A DNA stretch of 64,000 bases from Timema cristinae. Its lineage: Eukaryota > Arthropoda > Insecta > Phasmatodea > Timematidae. The position numbers were made by a program, and so were the translations under genes. The notes below the pieces were generated by a model. The model saw only the letters and a list, made by a program, of their open reading frames with translations, did not search any database and was not told where the DNA came from. The stretch spans positions 125,618,132-125,682,131 of the forward strand of contig JBCFYV010000012.1 of NCBI GenBank assembly GCA_039000515.1. The letters run 5' to 3'. Shown one piece after another: positions 31,421 through 43,732 of the stretch. Every line of letters begins with the position of its first letter. Position 1 is the stretch's first letter.

Positions 31421-34400
31421 TAGAAAGTACAGGGAGGTAAATTACAGCTCGTGGGACGTACAAGAAGGTAACCTACAGCTCGTGTAAAGTACAGGGAGGT
31501 AACTTACAGGTCGTGGAAAGTACAGGGAGGTAACCACAGGTCGTAGAAAGTACAGGGAGGTAACTTACAGGTCATGGAAAGTACAGGGAGGTAACCTACA
31601 GCTCGTGGGACGTACAAGAAGGTAACCTACAGGTCGTGTAAAGTACAGGGAGGTAACCTACAGCTCGTGGGACGTACAAGAAGGTAACCTACAGCTCGTG
31701 TAAAGTACAGGGAGGTAACCTACAGCTCGTGGGACGTACAAGAAGGTAACCTACAGGTCGTGTAAAGTACTGGGAGGTAACCTACAGCTCGTGTAAAGTA
31801 CATGGAGGTAAACTACAGCTCGTGTAAAGTACAGGGAGGTAACCTACAGCTCGTGGAAATTACAGGGAGGTAACCTACAGCTCGTGGAAAGTACAAGAAG
31901 GTAACCTACAGGTCGTGTAAAGTACAGGGAGGTAACCTACAGCTCGTGGATAGTACAGGGAAGTAACCTACAGCTCGTGTAAAGTACAGGGAGGTAACCT
32001 ACAGCTCGTGGAAAGTACAAGAAGGTAACCTACAGGTCGTGTAAAGTACAGGGAGGTAACCTACAGCTCGTGTAAAGTACAGGGAGGTAACCTACAGCTC
32101 GTGGAAAGTACAGGAAGGTAACCTACAGCTCGTGGAAATTACAGGGAGGTAACCTACAGCTCGTGGAAAGTACAGGGAGGTAACCTACAGCTCGTGTAAA
32201 GTACAGGGAGGTAACCTACAGCTCGTGGAAAGTACAAGAAGGTAACCTACAGGTCGTGTAAAGTACAGGGAGGTAACCTACAGCTCGTGTAAAGTACAAG
32301 AAGGTAACCTACAGGTCGTGTAAAGTACAGGGAGGTAACCTACAGCTCGTGTAAAGTACAGGGAGGTAACCTACAGCTCGTGGAAATTACAGGGAGGTAA
32401 CCTACAGCTCGTGGAAAGTACAAGAAGGTAACCTACAGGTCGTGTAAAGTACAGGGAGGTAACCTACAGCTCGTGTAAAGTACAGGGAGGTAACTTACAG
32501 GTCGTGGAAAGTACAGGAAGGTAACCTACAGCTCGTGGAAATTACAGGGAGGTAACCTACAGCTCGTGGAAAGTACAAGAAGGTAACCTACAGGTCGTGT
32601 AAAGTACAGGGAGGTAACCTACAGGCCGTGTAAAGTACAGGGAGGTAACCTACACATCGTGGAAAATACAGGAGGTAAACTACAGCTCGTGGAAAGTACA
32701 AGGAGGTAAACTACAGCTCGTGGAAATTACAGGGAGGTAACCTACAGCTCGTGGAAAGTACAAGAAGGTAACCTACAGGTCGTGTAAAGTACAGGGAGGT
32801 AACCTACAGGTCGTGGAAAGTACAGGGAGGTAAATTACAGGTCGTGGAAAGTACAGGGAGGTAGCTTACAGATCGTGGAAAGTACAGAGAGGTAGCCTAC
32901 ACATCGTGGAAAATACAGGAGGTAAACTACAGCTCGTGGAAAGTACAGGGTGTTAACCTATAGCTCGTGGAAAGTTCAGGGAGGTAACCTACAGCTCGTG
33001 GAAAGTACAGGGAGGTAACCTACAGCTCGTGGAAAGTACAGGGAGGGTAACCTAAACATTGTGGGAAAATACAGGGAGGTAACCTAACATCGTAGAAAAT
33101 ACAGGAGGTATAACTACAGCTCGTGGAAAGTACAGGGAGGTAACTACAGCTCGTGTAAAGTACAGGGAGGTAACTTACAGCTCGTGGAAAGTACAGGGAG
33201 GTAACCTACAGCTCGTGGAAAGTACAGGGAGGTAACCTACAGCTCGTGTAAAGTACAGGGAGGGAGGTAACCTACAGCTCGTGGAAAGTACAGTGAGGTA
33301 ACCTACAGCTCGTGTAAAGTACAGGGAGGTAACCTACAGCTCGTGGAAAGTACAGGGAGGTAACCAACACATCGTGGAAAATACAGGAGGTAAACTACAG
33401 CTCGTGGAAAGTACAGGAGGTAAACTACAGCTCGTGGAAAGTACAAGAAGGTAACCTACAGGTCGTGGAATGTACAGGGAGGTAAACTACAGCTCGTGGA
33501 AAGTACAGGGAGGTAAACTACAGCTCGTGGAAAGTACAGGGAGGTAACCTACAGCTCGTGGAAAGTACAGGGAGATAAACTACAGCTCGTGGAAAGTACA
33601 GGGAGGTAAACTACAGCTCGTGGAAAGTACAGGGAGGTAAACTACAGCTCGTGGAAAGTACAGGGAGGTAACTACAGCATCGTGGAAAGTACTAGGAGGT
33701 AACATACAGCTCGTGGAAAGTACAGGGAGGTAAACTAGAGCTCGTGGAAAGTACTGGAGGTAACTACAGCTCGTGGAAAGTACAGGAGGTAACCTACAGC
33801 TCGTGGAAAGTACAGGAGGTAACCTACAGCTGTGGAAAGTACAGGAGGTAACCTACACATCGTGGAAAATATAGGAGGTAAACTACATTTGTGGAAAGTA
33901 CGGGAGGTAACTACAGTCGTGGAAATATAGGAGGTAAACTACAGTTCGTGGAAAGTACGGGAGGTAAACTACAAGTCTGGAAGTACAGGGAGGTAACTAC
34001 AGCTCGTGGAAAGTACAGGGAGGTAAACTCAGCTCGTGGAAAGTACAGGGAGGTAACCTACAGCTCGTGGAAAGTACAGGGAGGTAACCTACAGCTCGTG
34101 TAAAGTACAGGGAGAAGTGGAAATCATACTACAGCTCGTGGAAAGTAACAGAAGGTAACTACAGTCGTGGAAAGTACAGGAGAGGAAACACTAAAGCTCG
34201 TGGAAAGTACAGGAGGTAAACTACAGTCGTGGAAAGTACAGGGAGGTAACCTACAGCTCGTGGAAAAGTACAGGGAGGTAACCTACAGCTCGTGGGAAAT
34301 TACAGGGAGGTAACCTACAGCTCGTGGAAAAGTACAAGAAGGTAAACCTACAGTCGTGAAAGTACAGGGAGGTAACTACAGCTCGTGGAAAAGTACAGGG

Positions 34401-35476
34401 AGGTAACTACAGGTCGTGGAAAGTACAGGAGGTAAACTACAGCTCGTGGAAATACAGGGAGGTAAACTACAGCTCGTGGAAAGTACAGGGAGGTAAACCT
34501 ACAGGTCGTGTAAAGTACAGGGAGGTAAACTACAGCTCGTGTAAAGTACAGGGAGGTAACTTACAGGTCGTGGAAAGTACAGGGAGGTAAACCTACAGCT
34601 CGTGGAAATACAGGGAGGTAAACTACAGCTCGTGGAAAGTACAGGAGGTAACCTACAGGCTGAAAGTACAGGGAGTAAACTACAGCTCGTGGTAAAGTAC
34701 AGGGAGGTAACCTACAGCTCGTGGAAAGTACAGGAAAGGTAAACTACAGCTCGTGTAAAGTACAGGGAGGTAACTACAGCTCGTGGAAAGTACAGAGGAA
34801 TAAGGGTAAGTCAACTACAGTCGTGGAAAGTACAGGGAGGTAAACTTACAGCTCGTGGAAAGTACAGGGAGGTAACTACAGCTCGTGTGAAAGTACAGGG
34901 AGTAAACTACAGGTCGTGGAAAGTACAGGGAGGTAACCTACAGCTCGTGTAAAGTACAGGGAGGTAAACCTACAGCTCGTGGAAAGTACAAGGAGGTAAC
35001 ATACAGCTCGTGGTAAAGTACAGGGAGGTAACTACAGGCTCGTGTAAAGTACAGGGAGGTAACTACACATCGTGGAAAAGTACAGGAGGTAAACTACAGC
35101 TCGTGGAAAGTACAGGGAGGTAAACTACAGCTCGTGGAAATACAGGGAGGTAACCTACAGTCGTGGAAAGTACAAGAAGGTAACCTACAGGTCGTGTAAA
35201 GTACAGGGAGGTAAACTACAGGTCGTGGAAAGTACAGGGAGGTAAATTACAGGTCGTGGAAAGTACAGGGAGGTAGCTTACAGATCGTGGAAAGTACAGG
35301 AGGTAGCTACACATCGTGGAAAATACAGGAGGTAAACTACAGCTCGTGGAAAGTACAGGGTGTAACCTATAGCTCGTGGAAAGTTCAGGGAGGTAACCTA
35401 CAGCTCGTGGAAAGTACAGGGAGGTAACCTACAGCTCGTGGAAAGTACAGGGAGGTAACCTAAACATTGTGGAAAG
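31421..35476. repeat. Minisatellite, 31 bp, about 130 copies
   Basis: Unit GTGGAAAGTACAGGGAGGTA followed by ACCTACAGCTC. Variants (GTGTAAAG, ACAAGAAGG, CAGGTCG, ACACATCG) come in blocks. A landmark block around 32.6-33.06 kb recurs at 35.0-35.47 kb with an offset of about 2.41 kb. From about 33.66 to 35.1 kb the monomers carry many single-base losses and gains, unlike the clean left part. Confidence 0.96.
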
Positions 35477-35672
35477 GTTCGGACATTAATCTCAAGGTCA
35501 CAACAAAGGTATTGTGGTTGTCCACTACCTGAAACACGCACAATTCATATAAATGTTGATTGTCATAAATACCAGGAAAAGATGTGGCTTTTAGCATTTA
35601 ATAACTTCACTCATTTTCAACTCTCACGGAACCATTAACATAAGCAATTAAACTTGCTAGCAATCCTTAGAA
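35477..35672. other. Short non-coding stretch
   Basis: Unique sequence between the 31-bp array and the hAT-like element. Confidence 0.5.
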
Positions 35673-35972
35673 CAGTGGTCACCAAGAGACGGGCCTTGGG
35701 CCGCATCCGGACCACGGGTACGTTTTTACGGACCTTGACGAGATAGTAATAAACAGAAGAAATGATGTTATTTCCGTGGTGGGTTGGGTAATAGACATGG
35801 GAGTCCAACAATAATAAACAAGTAAAATAACTAAAAGGAAAGAAAATAAAGTTTTTGAATTAGTATAATTCTATAGGGCTTGACCTTGAGTCACTGTTAA
35901 AGTTTTTTCAGACTGTGAAAGTATCTCAAGTTTTTAAAAAGGACCTCCATCAAAAATAATTGACAACCCCTT
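35673..35972. mobile_element. Probable hAT-type MITE, about 300 bp
   Basis: The left end CAGTGGTCACCAAG followed by GGGCCTTGGGCCGCATCCGG is typical of hAT ends. The right end read inverted is AAGGGGTTGTCAA. The 8 bp outside each end are CCTTAGAA and CTCTAGAA (6 of 8 matching), the length of a hAT target duplication. No coding capacity. Confidence 0.5.
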
Positions 35973-36544
35973 CTCTAGAAGAACTGACCTTTCATTATGA
36001 TTGTTTTATTTGGATTTTATAATAATTTTGTATTCTTATGAGCTCTCGTTCACAATTATATTTTTCAAAATGCTATATTTACGCTCCAATCTTTGGAATT
36101 AAGCCATTCAATATTATGTTCAAAGAACGTGTTAATTGGGTTTAAATTAATATAATGAGACTTGTGTGGATCTGTTTAACAGAACCAAACTATAACACTC
36201 TCCACATCCGATAGAGGGCTTAGACCAGTTTTAGATGACCAATAACAGGGTAAGACAGGAAAGTAATTAAAAAGTGTTCTGGTGATGACTATTGAGCTAT
36301 ATTAATGATTGTGTAGTCATTTTACAATTCACAGATATGATTATTAAATAAATACTTGAATATAATATTTTGCGTAGCAAGTCTAAATATTTCAAACACA
36401 TTTATTACGAAAGACACAGATATATATAGTTTTGAGATAATATATGTGAGTTAAAATATTAATAGTCCTGATTGTGTTATAATAAAATGTTGAGTTTTTC
36501 GTTAAACTTACACTTTATAATTATACCAGGCTCGATAAATCTCA
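35973..36544. other. AT-rich non-coding stretch
   Basis: No recognised gene, RNA or repeat. Confidence 0.5.
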
Positions 36545-36790
36545 TCATCTGCATCTCTGGGCATGCGGACAAAGACGTTAGTTTGGTTTATAGTCGGTTC
36601 TACGAGTGATGGGAGAGTCAACGTTCGAATCCAGCCAGTTGTACTGGAAGATAATTAATATCACAGATGACTTCCCACTCTCCCTGAACGCAGATGCGGG
36701 TACATTCCTTTCTAAATCCTACCTCCACCACCGTCTCAGCAGTGTAAAAACACGGCCAGCTCAAAATGTCTGACAGACATGGAGAACATT
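36545..36790 (+). mobile_element. SINE-1, diverged
   Basis: CTCTGGGCATGCGGACAAAG (diverged A-box), ACGTTCGAATCCAGCC (B-box), then the body region CCACTCTCCCTGAACGCAGA and GCGGGTACATTCC. The 3' end is eroded. Confidence 0.55.
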
Positions 36791-37390
36791 AAAACCTAAA
36801 ATTCATTATAAATATTGATGAAAAACTTGAAGAAGAAAGATTTACAAAACCTAATTTGTTGAGTGAGTGAATATTCCGGTCGTAAACGCTAACCAGTTGA
36901 TAATTGGTTGTAAAGTCGCGTGAGGGTTGAGCGACCGTGCTCATTTCGGACCTAGCTGTGTTCTTCGTGGAATCCCCGCGTCATCACACTCTGTAAGAGA
37001 TTTCACGGGACTCCATCACCAGAAATTAATCACATATTTCTGAAGAGTTTAATTAATCAACCGGTTTGATCTGTTAATAGATTACCCCCTCCGACCAATT
37101 GTCGCGTGTATAAAGGAAGAATGCTGCACAACAGAACGAAATGCTATTGAAGAATTGCAAAGAGTTTGGATGTCGAAGATGCGAATGCAAGAAGGGCGTA
37201 ACCCTCAATTACTTTCATGGAAAGCTCATTCCGTGGCCGAATAATAAAATGGTAGAGCAAAAACGTGTTCGATGATTCTAACTGATTGGTTATAAAACAA
37301 AATATAATAATATTTATGAAGATATAATTTTATTGTTCGAGACTGCATCGCATTTGTGTATTTAGTTCTTCATTATAGCAAATAGAGGCA
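36791..37390. other. Non-coding stretch
   Basis: Mixed composition, somewhat GC-richer at 36.9-37.2 kb. No exon or repeat recognised. Confidence 0.45.
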
Positions 37391-39636
37391 GTGTGAAGTA
37401 CCAGGTGTGTGTATTAGACAGAGTGAAGTATCAGGTGTGTGTATTAGACAGAGTGAAGTACCAGGTGTGTGTATTAGACAGGGTGAAGTACCAGGTGTGT
37501 GTGTATTAGACAGAGTGAAGTATCAGGTATGTGTATTAGACAGAGTGAAGTACCAGGTGTGTGTATTAGACAGTGTGAAGTACCAGGTGTGTGTATTAGA
37601 CAGGGTGAAGTACCAGGTGTGTGTATTAGACAGGGTGAAGTACCAGGTGTGTGTATTAGACAGAGTGAAGTACCAGGTGTGGGTATTAGACAGGGTGAAG
37701 TACCAGGTGTGTGTATTAGACAGAGTGAAGTACCAGGTGTGTGTATTAGACAGATGAAGTACCAGGTGGGTATAGACAGGTAAGTACCAGGTGTGTGTAT
37801 TAGACAGAGTGAAGTACCAGGTGTGTGTATTAGACAGGTGAAGTACCAGGTGTGTGTATTAGACATATAAGTACCAGGTGTGTGTATTAGACAGGTGAAT
37901 ACCAGGTGTGTGTGTATTAGACAGTGAAGTACAGTATTATAGCAGAGTGAAGTATCAGGTGTGTATTAGACAAGGTGAAGTACCAGGTGTGTGTATTAGA
38001 CAGGGTGAAGTACCAGGTGTGTGTATTAGACAGGGTGAAGTACCAGGTGTGTGTATTAGACAGGGTGAAGTACCAGGTGTGTGTATTAGACAGGGTGAAG
38101 TACCAGGTGTGTGTATTAGACAGGGTGAAGTACCAGGTGTGTGTATTAGACAGGGTGAAGTACCAGGTGTGTGTATTAGACAGGGTGAAGTACCAGGTGT
38201 GTGTATTAGACAGGGTGAAGTACCAGGTGTGTGTATTAGACAGAGTGAAGTACCAGGTGTGTGTATTAGACAGGGTGAAGTACCAGGTGTGTGTATTAGA
38301 CAGAGTGAAGTACCAGGTGTGTGTATTAGACAGGGTGAAGTACCAGGTGTGTGTATTAGACAGGGTGAAGTACCAGGTGTGTGTATTAGACAGGGTGAAG
38401 TACCAGGTGTGTGTATTAGACAGGGTGAAGTACCAGGTGTGTGTATTAGACAGGGTGAAGTACCAGGTGTGTGTATTAGACAGAGTGAAGTACCAGGTGT
38501 GTGTATTAGACAGGGTGAAGTACCAGGTGTGTGTATTAGACAGGGTGAAGTACCAGGTGTGTGTATTAGACAGGGTGAAGTACCAGGTGTGTGTATTAGA
38601 CAGGGTGAAGTACCAGGTGTGTGTATTAGACAGGGTGAAGTACCAGGTGTGTGTATTAGACAGGGTGAAGTACCAGGTGTGTGTATTAGACAGGGTGAAG
38701 TACCAGGTGTGTGTATTAGACAGGGTGAAGTACCAGGTGTGTGTATTAGACAGAGTGAAGTATCAGGTGTGTGTATTAGACAAGGTGAAGTACCAGGTGT
38801 GTGTATTAGACAGGGTGAAGTACCAGGTGTGTGTATTAGACAGGGTGAAGTACCAGGTGTGTGTATTAGACAGGGTGAAGTACCAGTGTGTGTGTATTAG
38901 ACAGGGTGAAGTACCAGGTGTGTGTATTAGACAGAGTGAAGTACCAGGTGTGTGTATTAGACAGGGTGAAGTACCAGGTGTGTGTATTAGACAGAGTGAA
39001 GTACCAGGTGTGTGTATTAGACAGGGTGAAGTACCAGGTGTGTGTGTATTAGACAGAGTGAAGTATCAGGTATGTGTATTAGACAGAGTGAAGTACCAGG
39101 TGTGTGTATTAGACAGGGTGAAGTACCAGGTGTGTGTATTAGACAGATTGAAGTACCAGGTGTGTGTATTAGACAGGGTGAAGTACCAGGTGTGTGTATT
39201 AGACAGAGTGAAGTATCAGGTATGTGTATTAGACAGAGTGAAGTACCAGGTGTGTGTATTAGACAGGGTGAAGTACCAGGTGTGTGTATTAGACAGAGTG
39301 AAGTACCAGGTGTGTGTATTAGACAGGGTGAAGTACCAGGTGTGTGTATTAGACAGGGTGAAGTACCAGGTGTGTGTATTAGACAGGGTGAAGTACCAGG
39401 TGTGTGTATTAGACAGAGTGAAGTACCAGGTGTGTGTATTAGACAGGGTGAAGTACCAGGTGTGTGTATTAGACAGGGTGAAGTACCAGGTGTGTGTATT
39501 AGACAGAGTGAAGTACCAGGTGTGTGTATTAGACAGTGTGAAGTACCAGGTGTGTGTGTATTAGACAGAGTGAAGTACCAGGTGTGTGTATTAGACATGG
39601 TGAAGTACCAGGTGTGTGTATTAGACAGAGTGAAGT
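37391..39636. repeat. Minisatellite, 30 bp, about 75 copies (source of long false frames)
   Basis: Unit GTGAAGTACCAGGTGTGTGT followed by ATTAGACAGG. Because 30 is divisible by 3, two forward frames and one reverse frame stay open for hundreds of codons, giving decapeptide repeats (VKYQVCVLDR, GEVPGVCIRQ). From 37975 to 38885 the units are almost identical. A messy segment at 37750-37975 and a 1-bp change near 38887 divide the array into blocks. Confidence 0.96.
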
Positions 39637-39727
39637 CACTCTTGATTACAGCGTTATGTCACTCTGGGTTGTGATCATATTACTTAGCACATAGACTACA
39701 GATCGACCTTCAACCGACAGAATAGCC

Positions 39728-39795
39728 ATGACAACATGACAACATGACAACATGACAACATTACAACATGACAACATTACAACATTACAACATTT
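39728..39795. repeat. 8-bp tandem repeat
   Basis: GACAACAT repeated with TACAACAT variants, about eight copies, a short distance after the 30-bp array. Confidence 0.85.
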
Positions 39796-40027
39796 CAATG
39801 CTCTTCCCTCTTCATTGTCCACTATCCTCTCTATCCGCAAGTCACTTCACGGGATCATCTTATCTATATTATCTTCATTCCAGGATATATTACAAAACTA
39901 CTAATGTATCGTTTTATTTATTAAAGGTATTTAAATTGCACCTTATGAACCGACTGATTATATCAGCACACGAGAATTTCTATGAGTGATATCGAAAGGC
40001 CCAACCAATTTTGCTAGGAAAGTTTGT

Positions 40028-40235
40028 AATCACCACACTTGGTGGACACGTGGTGAGAATGTTAAACCTTATTAATCTGACCAGATAGTGACAGTTGGGG
40101 CTAAAATCCCGGCCGGGTGTACCACGGGTGGTTTTATTTTTAGTGGTTTCACACTCTACCTTCATGCAAGTACGGGTATATTTTCTTAAAAATTCAACCT
40201 ATCCCATTCCTACAACGGTAGTTACTTACTCTATG
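40028..40235 (+). mobile_element. SINE-1, diverged
   Basis: ACTTGGTGGACACGTGGTGA (A-box region), GGGGCTAAAATCCCGGCC (B-box region), then TTAGTGGTTTCACACTCTAC and CATGCAAGTACGGGTATAT of the SINE-1 body. The tail has merged with the retrotransposon fragment that follows. Confidence 0.5.
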
Positions 40236-40502
40236 GCATTGGAACAAAAAGCTCATTGCCGTGCTTACAAAAGCACGCCATGTATCCCTGTCTTGAGAAG
40301 TTCTAACCAGTCCACCTCACTACACCCTATATCTATCTTGTACACGGTTCTAGAGTCTCCAATTCACGCTGAATTCCTGACGATGTCTGGTGATGAGCAC
40401 AGGCTATTTAACTCTACATTATGTTTCCTACTCCTTTCACCACTATCTTCATTTCTTTTTGGACCTAGTGATGTCATTTTTTATTGTTTTAAAACACTCT
40501 AG
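40236..40502 (-). mobile_element. Non-LTR retrotransposon fragment, second copy
   Basis: Minus-strand translation gives GPKRNEDSGERSRKHNVEL, NSLCSSPDIV and, in another frame, SEVDWLELLK. These correspond piece by piece to the fragment at 20.0-20.4 kb (HNNEL, SSPDTV, NEVDWIELAQ). It is more decayed and carries stops. Same or a closely related element family. Confidence 0.55.
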
Positions 40503-40549
40503 GGTTGTTTTCGTCACGTGAATTTGTCAACTGTAACTGCGTGCGAATT

Positions 40550-41624
40550 GAAAACTCGATATAAAACGTGACTAAACACGCTCAAATATGCTCAAAAGAA
40601 CAGTTATTCGAAAACTCTATATAAAACGTGACTAAACACGCTCAAATATGCTCAAAAGAACAGTTATTCGAAAACTCGATATAAAACGTGACTAAACACG
40701 CTCAAATATGCTCAAAAGAACAGTTATTCGAAAACTCGATATAAAACGTGACTAAACACGCTCAAATATGCTTAAAAGAACAGTTATTTGAAAACTTGAT
40801 ATAAAACGTGACTAAACACGCTCAAATATGCTCAAAAGAACAGTTATTTGAAAACTCTATATAAAAGTGTCTAAACACGCTCAAATATGCTCAAAAGAAC
40901 AGTTATTTGAAAACTCGATATAAAATGTGACTAAACACGCTCAAATATGCTCAAAAGAACAGTTATTTGAAAACTCAATATAAAACGTGACTAAACACGC
41001 TCAAATATGCTTAAAAGAACAGTTATTTGAAAACTCTATATAAAAGTGACTAAACACGCTCAAATATGCTTAAAAGAACAGTTATTTGAAAACTCTATAT
41101 AAAAGTGACTAAACACGCTCAAATATGCTTAAAAGAACAGTTATTTGAAAACTTGATATAAAACGTGACTAAACACGCTCAAATATGCTCAAAAGAACAG
41201 TTATTTGAAAACTCTATATAAAAGTGTCTAAACACGCTCAAATATGCTTAAAAACAGTTATTTGAAAATTCTATATAAAAGTGACTAAACACGCTCAAAT
41301 ATGCTTAAAAGAACAGTTATTTGAAAACTTGATATAAAACGTGACTAAACACGCTCAAATATGCTTAAAAGAACAGTTATTTGAAAACTCTATATAAAAG
41401 TGACTAAACACGCTCAAATATGCTTAAAAGAACAGTTATTTGAAAACTCAATATAAAACGTGACTAAACACGCTCAAATATGCTTAAAAAACAGTTATTT
41501 GAAAACTCTATATAAAAGTGACTAAACACGCTCAAATATGCTTAAAAGAACAGTTATTTGAAAACTTGATATAAAACGTGACTAAACACGCTCAAATATG
41601 CTCAAAAGAACAGTTATTTGAAAA
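40550..41624. repeat. Minisatellite, 59-60 bp, 18 copies
   Basis: Unit GAAAACTCGATATAAAACGT, then GACTAAACACGCTCAAATAT, then GCTCAAAAGAACAGTTATTC. Left copies carry ATTCG and GCTC, right copies ATTTG and GCTTA, giving a gradient of variants. TATATAAAA variants lose one base. Confidence 0.95.
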
Positions 41625-42149
41625 ATTTTGCACAGATTTTACTACGTTTAATACACAGAACTATCTGATAGATTAAGTAACTCCATCTAAAGTAACAGGG
41701 TTTAGACGTATAAGAAAGATTAAAATAAATATTTGTTTATCTTCAAATTGTATTGCAACTATGCCTAACTGTTCCACATTGAAAATTACAATAATACAAC
41801 TGATAATAGTTATGTAATGAAGTGATTTAATATATTTATCAAAATTAATTGATAAATAAGTATAATAACTTACAAAATATAGGTATCAAATTTATTATGA
41901 TTGAATTTATAAATAAAGATTTGGAAACATTTATTCGTTTGAATTATAATTAGAAGTAGAATGGAAAAAAATTACATTAAAATTTTTTTTGGTCTGACTC
42001 GTTATAATTGACGAACAGAATGAAATCATTTTTAAAATGTTACATTAGCTATAACATAGTTAAGAAGATATTTAATAATATAACTGTTGCTACAGTCTTA
42101 AGATTAATCCTTGGCAATCAAGATAGACAAACAAATTAATACTGTATTT
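41625..42149. other. AT-rich non-coding stretch
   Basis: No recognised gene or repeat. Confidence 0.5.
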
Positions 42150-42418
42150 AATAGTGTATTATGACCAACTTCGGTGGCCGCATGGTCTAAGGCGCTAGTC
42201 ACGCTGAGCAGATCATAGTTCTATCCCAGTTATGTGTACTGAGGGTAGTTTTTCTTAAATGGTTTTTCATCTCTCTCTTTCTCTCTCAACGCAAATACGG
42301 GAACACTTCTTCTAAGTCCAGCCTTATTCATCCCGAACTCATTGGCGTAATTATTACAAAAGCGTCTAACCCGAATGGTTGGTAAGACGTGGTGTTGAAT
42401 AAAATAGTGCATTATGAC
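42150..42418 (+). mobile_element. SINE-1, full length with target-site duplication
   Basis: Element at 42166-42402 with head TTCGGTGGCCGCATGGTCTA, weak B-box AGTTCTATCCC, body and 3' end GGTTGGTAAGACGTGGTG. It is flanked by AATAGTGTATTATGAC (42150-42165) and AATAGTGCATTATGAC (42403-42418), a 16-bp direct repeat with one mismatch. The duplication fixes the ends of SINE-1. Confidence 0.8.
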
Positions 42419-43032
42419 TATCCATAGATGATAACCACTGTCCACGTGACTTGATATCAATATTCAAAAAACACGCCCTCTTACTCGATCTTTGCTTATC
42501 ATTATAGATTCAAATCCCCTGAGTTGGACCACTGGACGAAACATATTTTGAGTGGCCGCCATATTGAGACGGACAAGCACATTGAGAAAATATTTCACGC
42601 GCCTCTTCCGCCTGAGTCGTAGATTGTCCCGGACAGATTTAATTAAAATGGGTCCACGTATTTGTTAGTAAATCATGCAACAAACATCCAGACAGATGAT
42701 ATGCCAATTGGTCAAGTTAAAACATAGCCTCACTACACTCGGGCACTCATTATTGGTATAGAGTACGCACACGCAATCTAATGCGTGTATGAGCACACAT
42801 CGTAAAACCGCCAGTGTTCACCTTTAGGCCAATTAGTGGCCGTGTCTTGAAGGTTTAATGACGCGGCGCTAAGTGGACCTAGACGCGACCTTGGGATGGA
42901 CTCCCTAAATGACATAATGATTTCCCCCCCCCCCGGTGATATCATCTCAATACTGGGCTCTCATTAGCGGAGACAGGCATACCTTCCTCCACTGCTGAGA
43001 GACGAGGGTCGCATTTGACTCGACGTACCTAG
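42419..43032. other. Non-coding stretch
   Basis: Moderately GC-rich DNA without a recognised exon. C10 run near 42926. Confidence 0.45.
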
Positions 43033-43569
43033 GCACGCTCACTAAGCACCATCACACTCGCACACTAAGCACCATCACACTCGCACACTAAGCACCATCA
43101 CACTCGCACACTAAGCACCATCACACTCGCACACTAAGCACCATCACACTCGCACACTAAGCACCATCACACTCGCACACTAAGCACCATCACACTCGCA
43201 CACTAAGCACCATCACACTCGCACGCTAAGCACCATCACACTCGCCACTAAGCACCATCACACTCGCACACTAAGCACCATCACACTCGCACACTAAGCA
43301 CCATCACACTCGCACACTAAGCACCATCACACTCGCACACTAAGCACCATCACACTCGCACCTAAGCACATCACACTCGCACACTAAGCACATCAATCCA
43401 CACAAACTCACCGCATAAGCACCATCACACTCGCACGCTAAGCACCATCACACTCGCACACTAAGCACCATCACACTCGCACGCTAAGCACCATCACACT
43501 CGCACGCTAAGCACCATCACACTCGCACGCTAAGCACCATCACACTCGCACACTAAGCACCATCACACT
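43033..43569. repeat. Minisatellite, 23 bp, about 23 copies
   Basis: Unit CACTAAGCACCATCACACTC followed by GCA. Most units are identical; a few carry ACGCTAAG. A short damaged patch at about 43360-43420 has several indels. Confidence 0.95.
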
Positions 43570-43732
43570 TAGAAGCCAAAGTACAGAATAGAAATAAAGG
43601 GAAGAAAATAAGTTTTTCACATTGCGAGGGATCTTGTTTTATTTCTTGATAACATATCCCCTCTTCAGCTGACTGGTGTAAACACTCACTCTGCTATTCG
43701 CGCATGGACAGCATTTTCTTACATTTCAAAAT

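Noticed and set aside
37407..39674. Long reading frames of 116 to 529 codons on both strands
   Set aside because: All are periodic translations of the 30-bp array. Several overlapping frames are open at once, and none has a start context, splice sites or domain.
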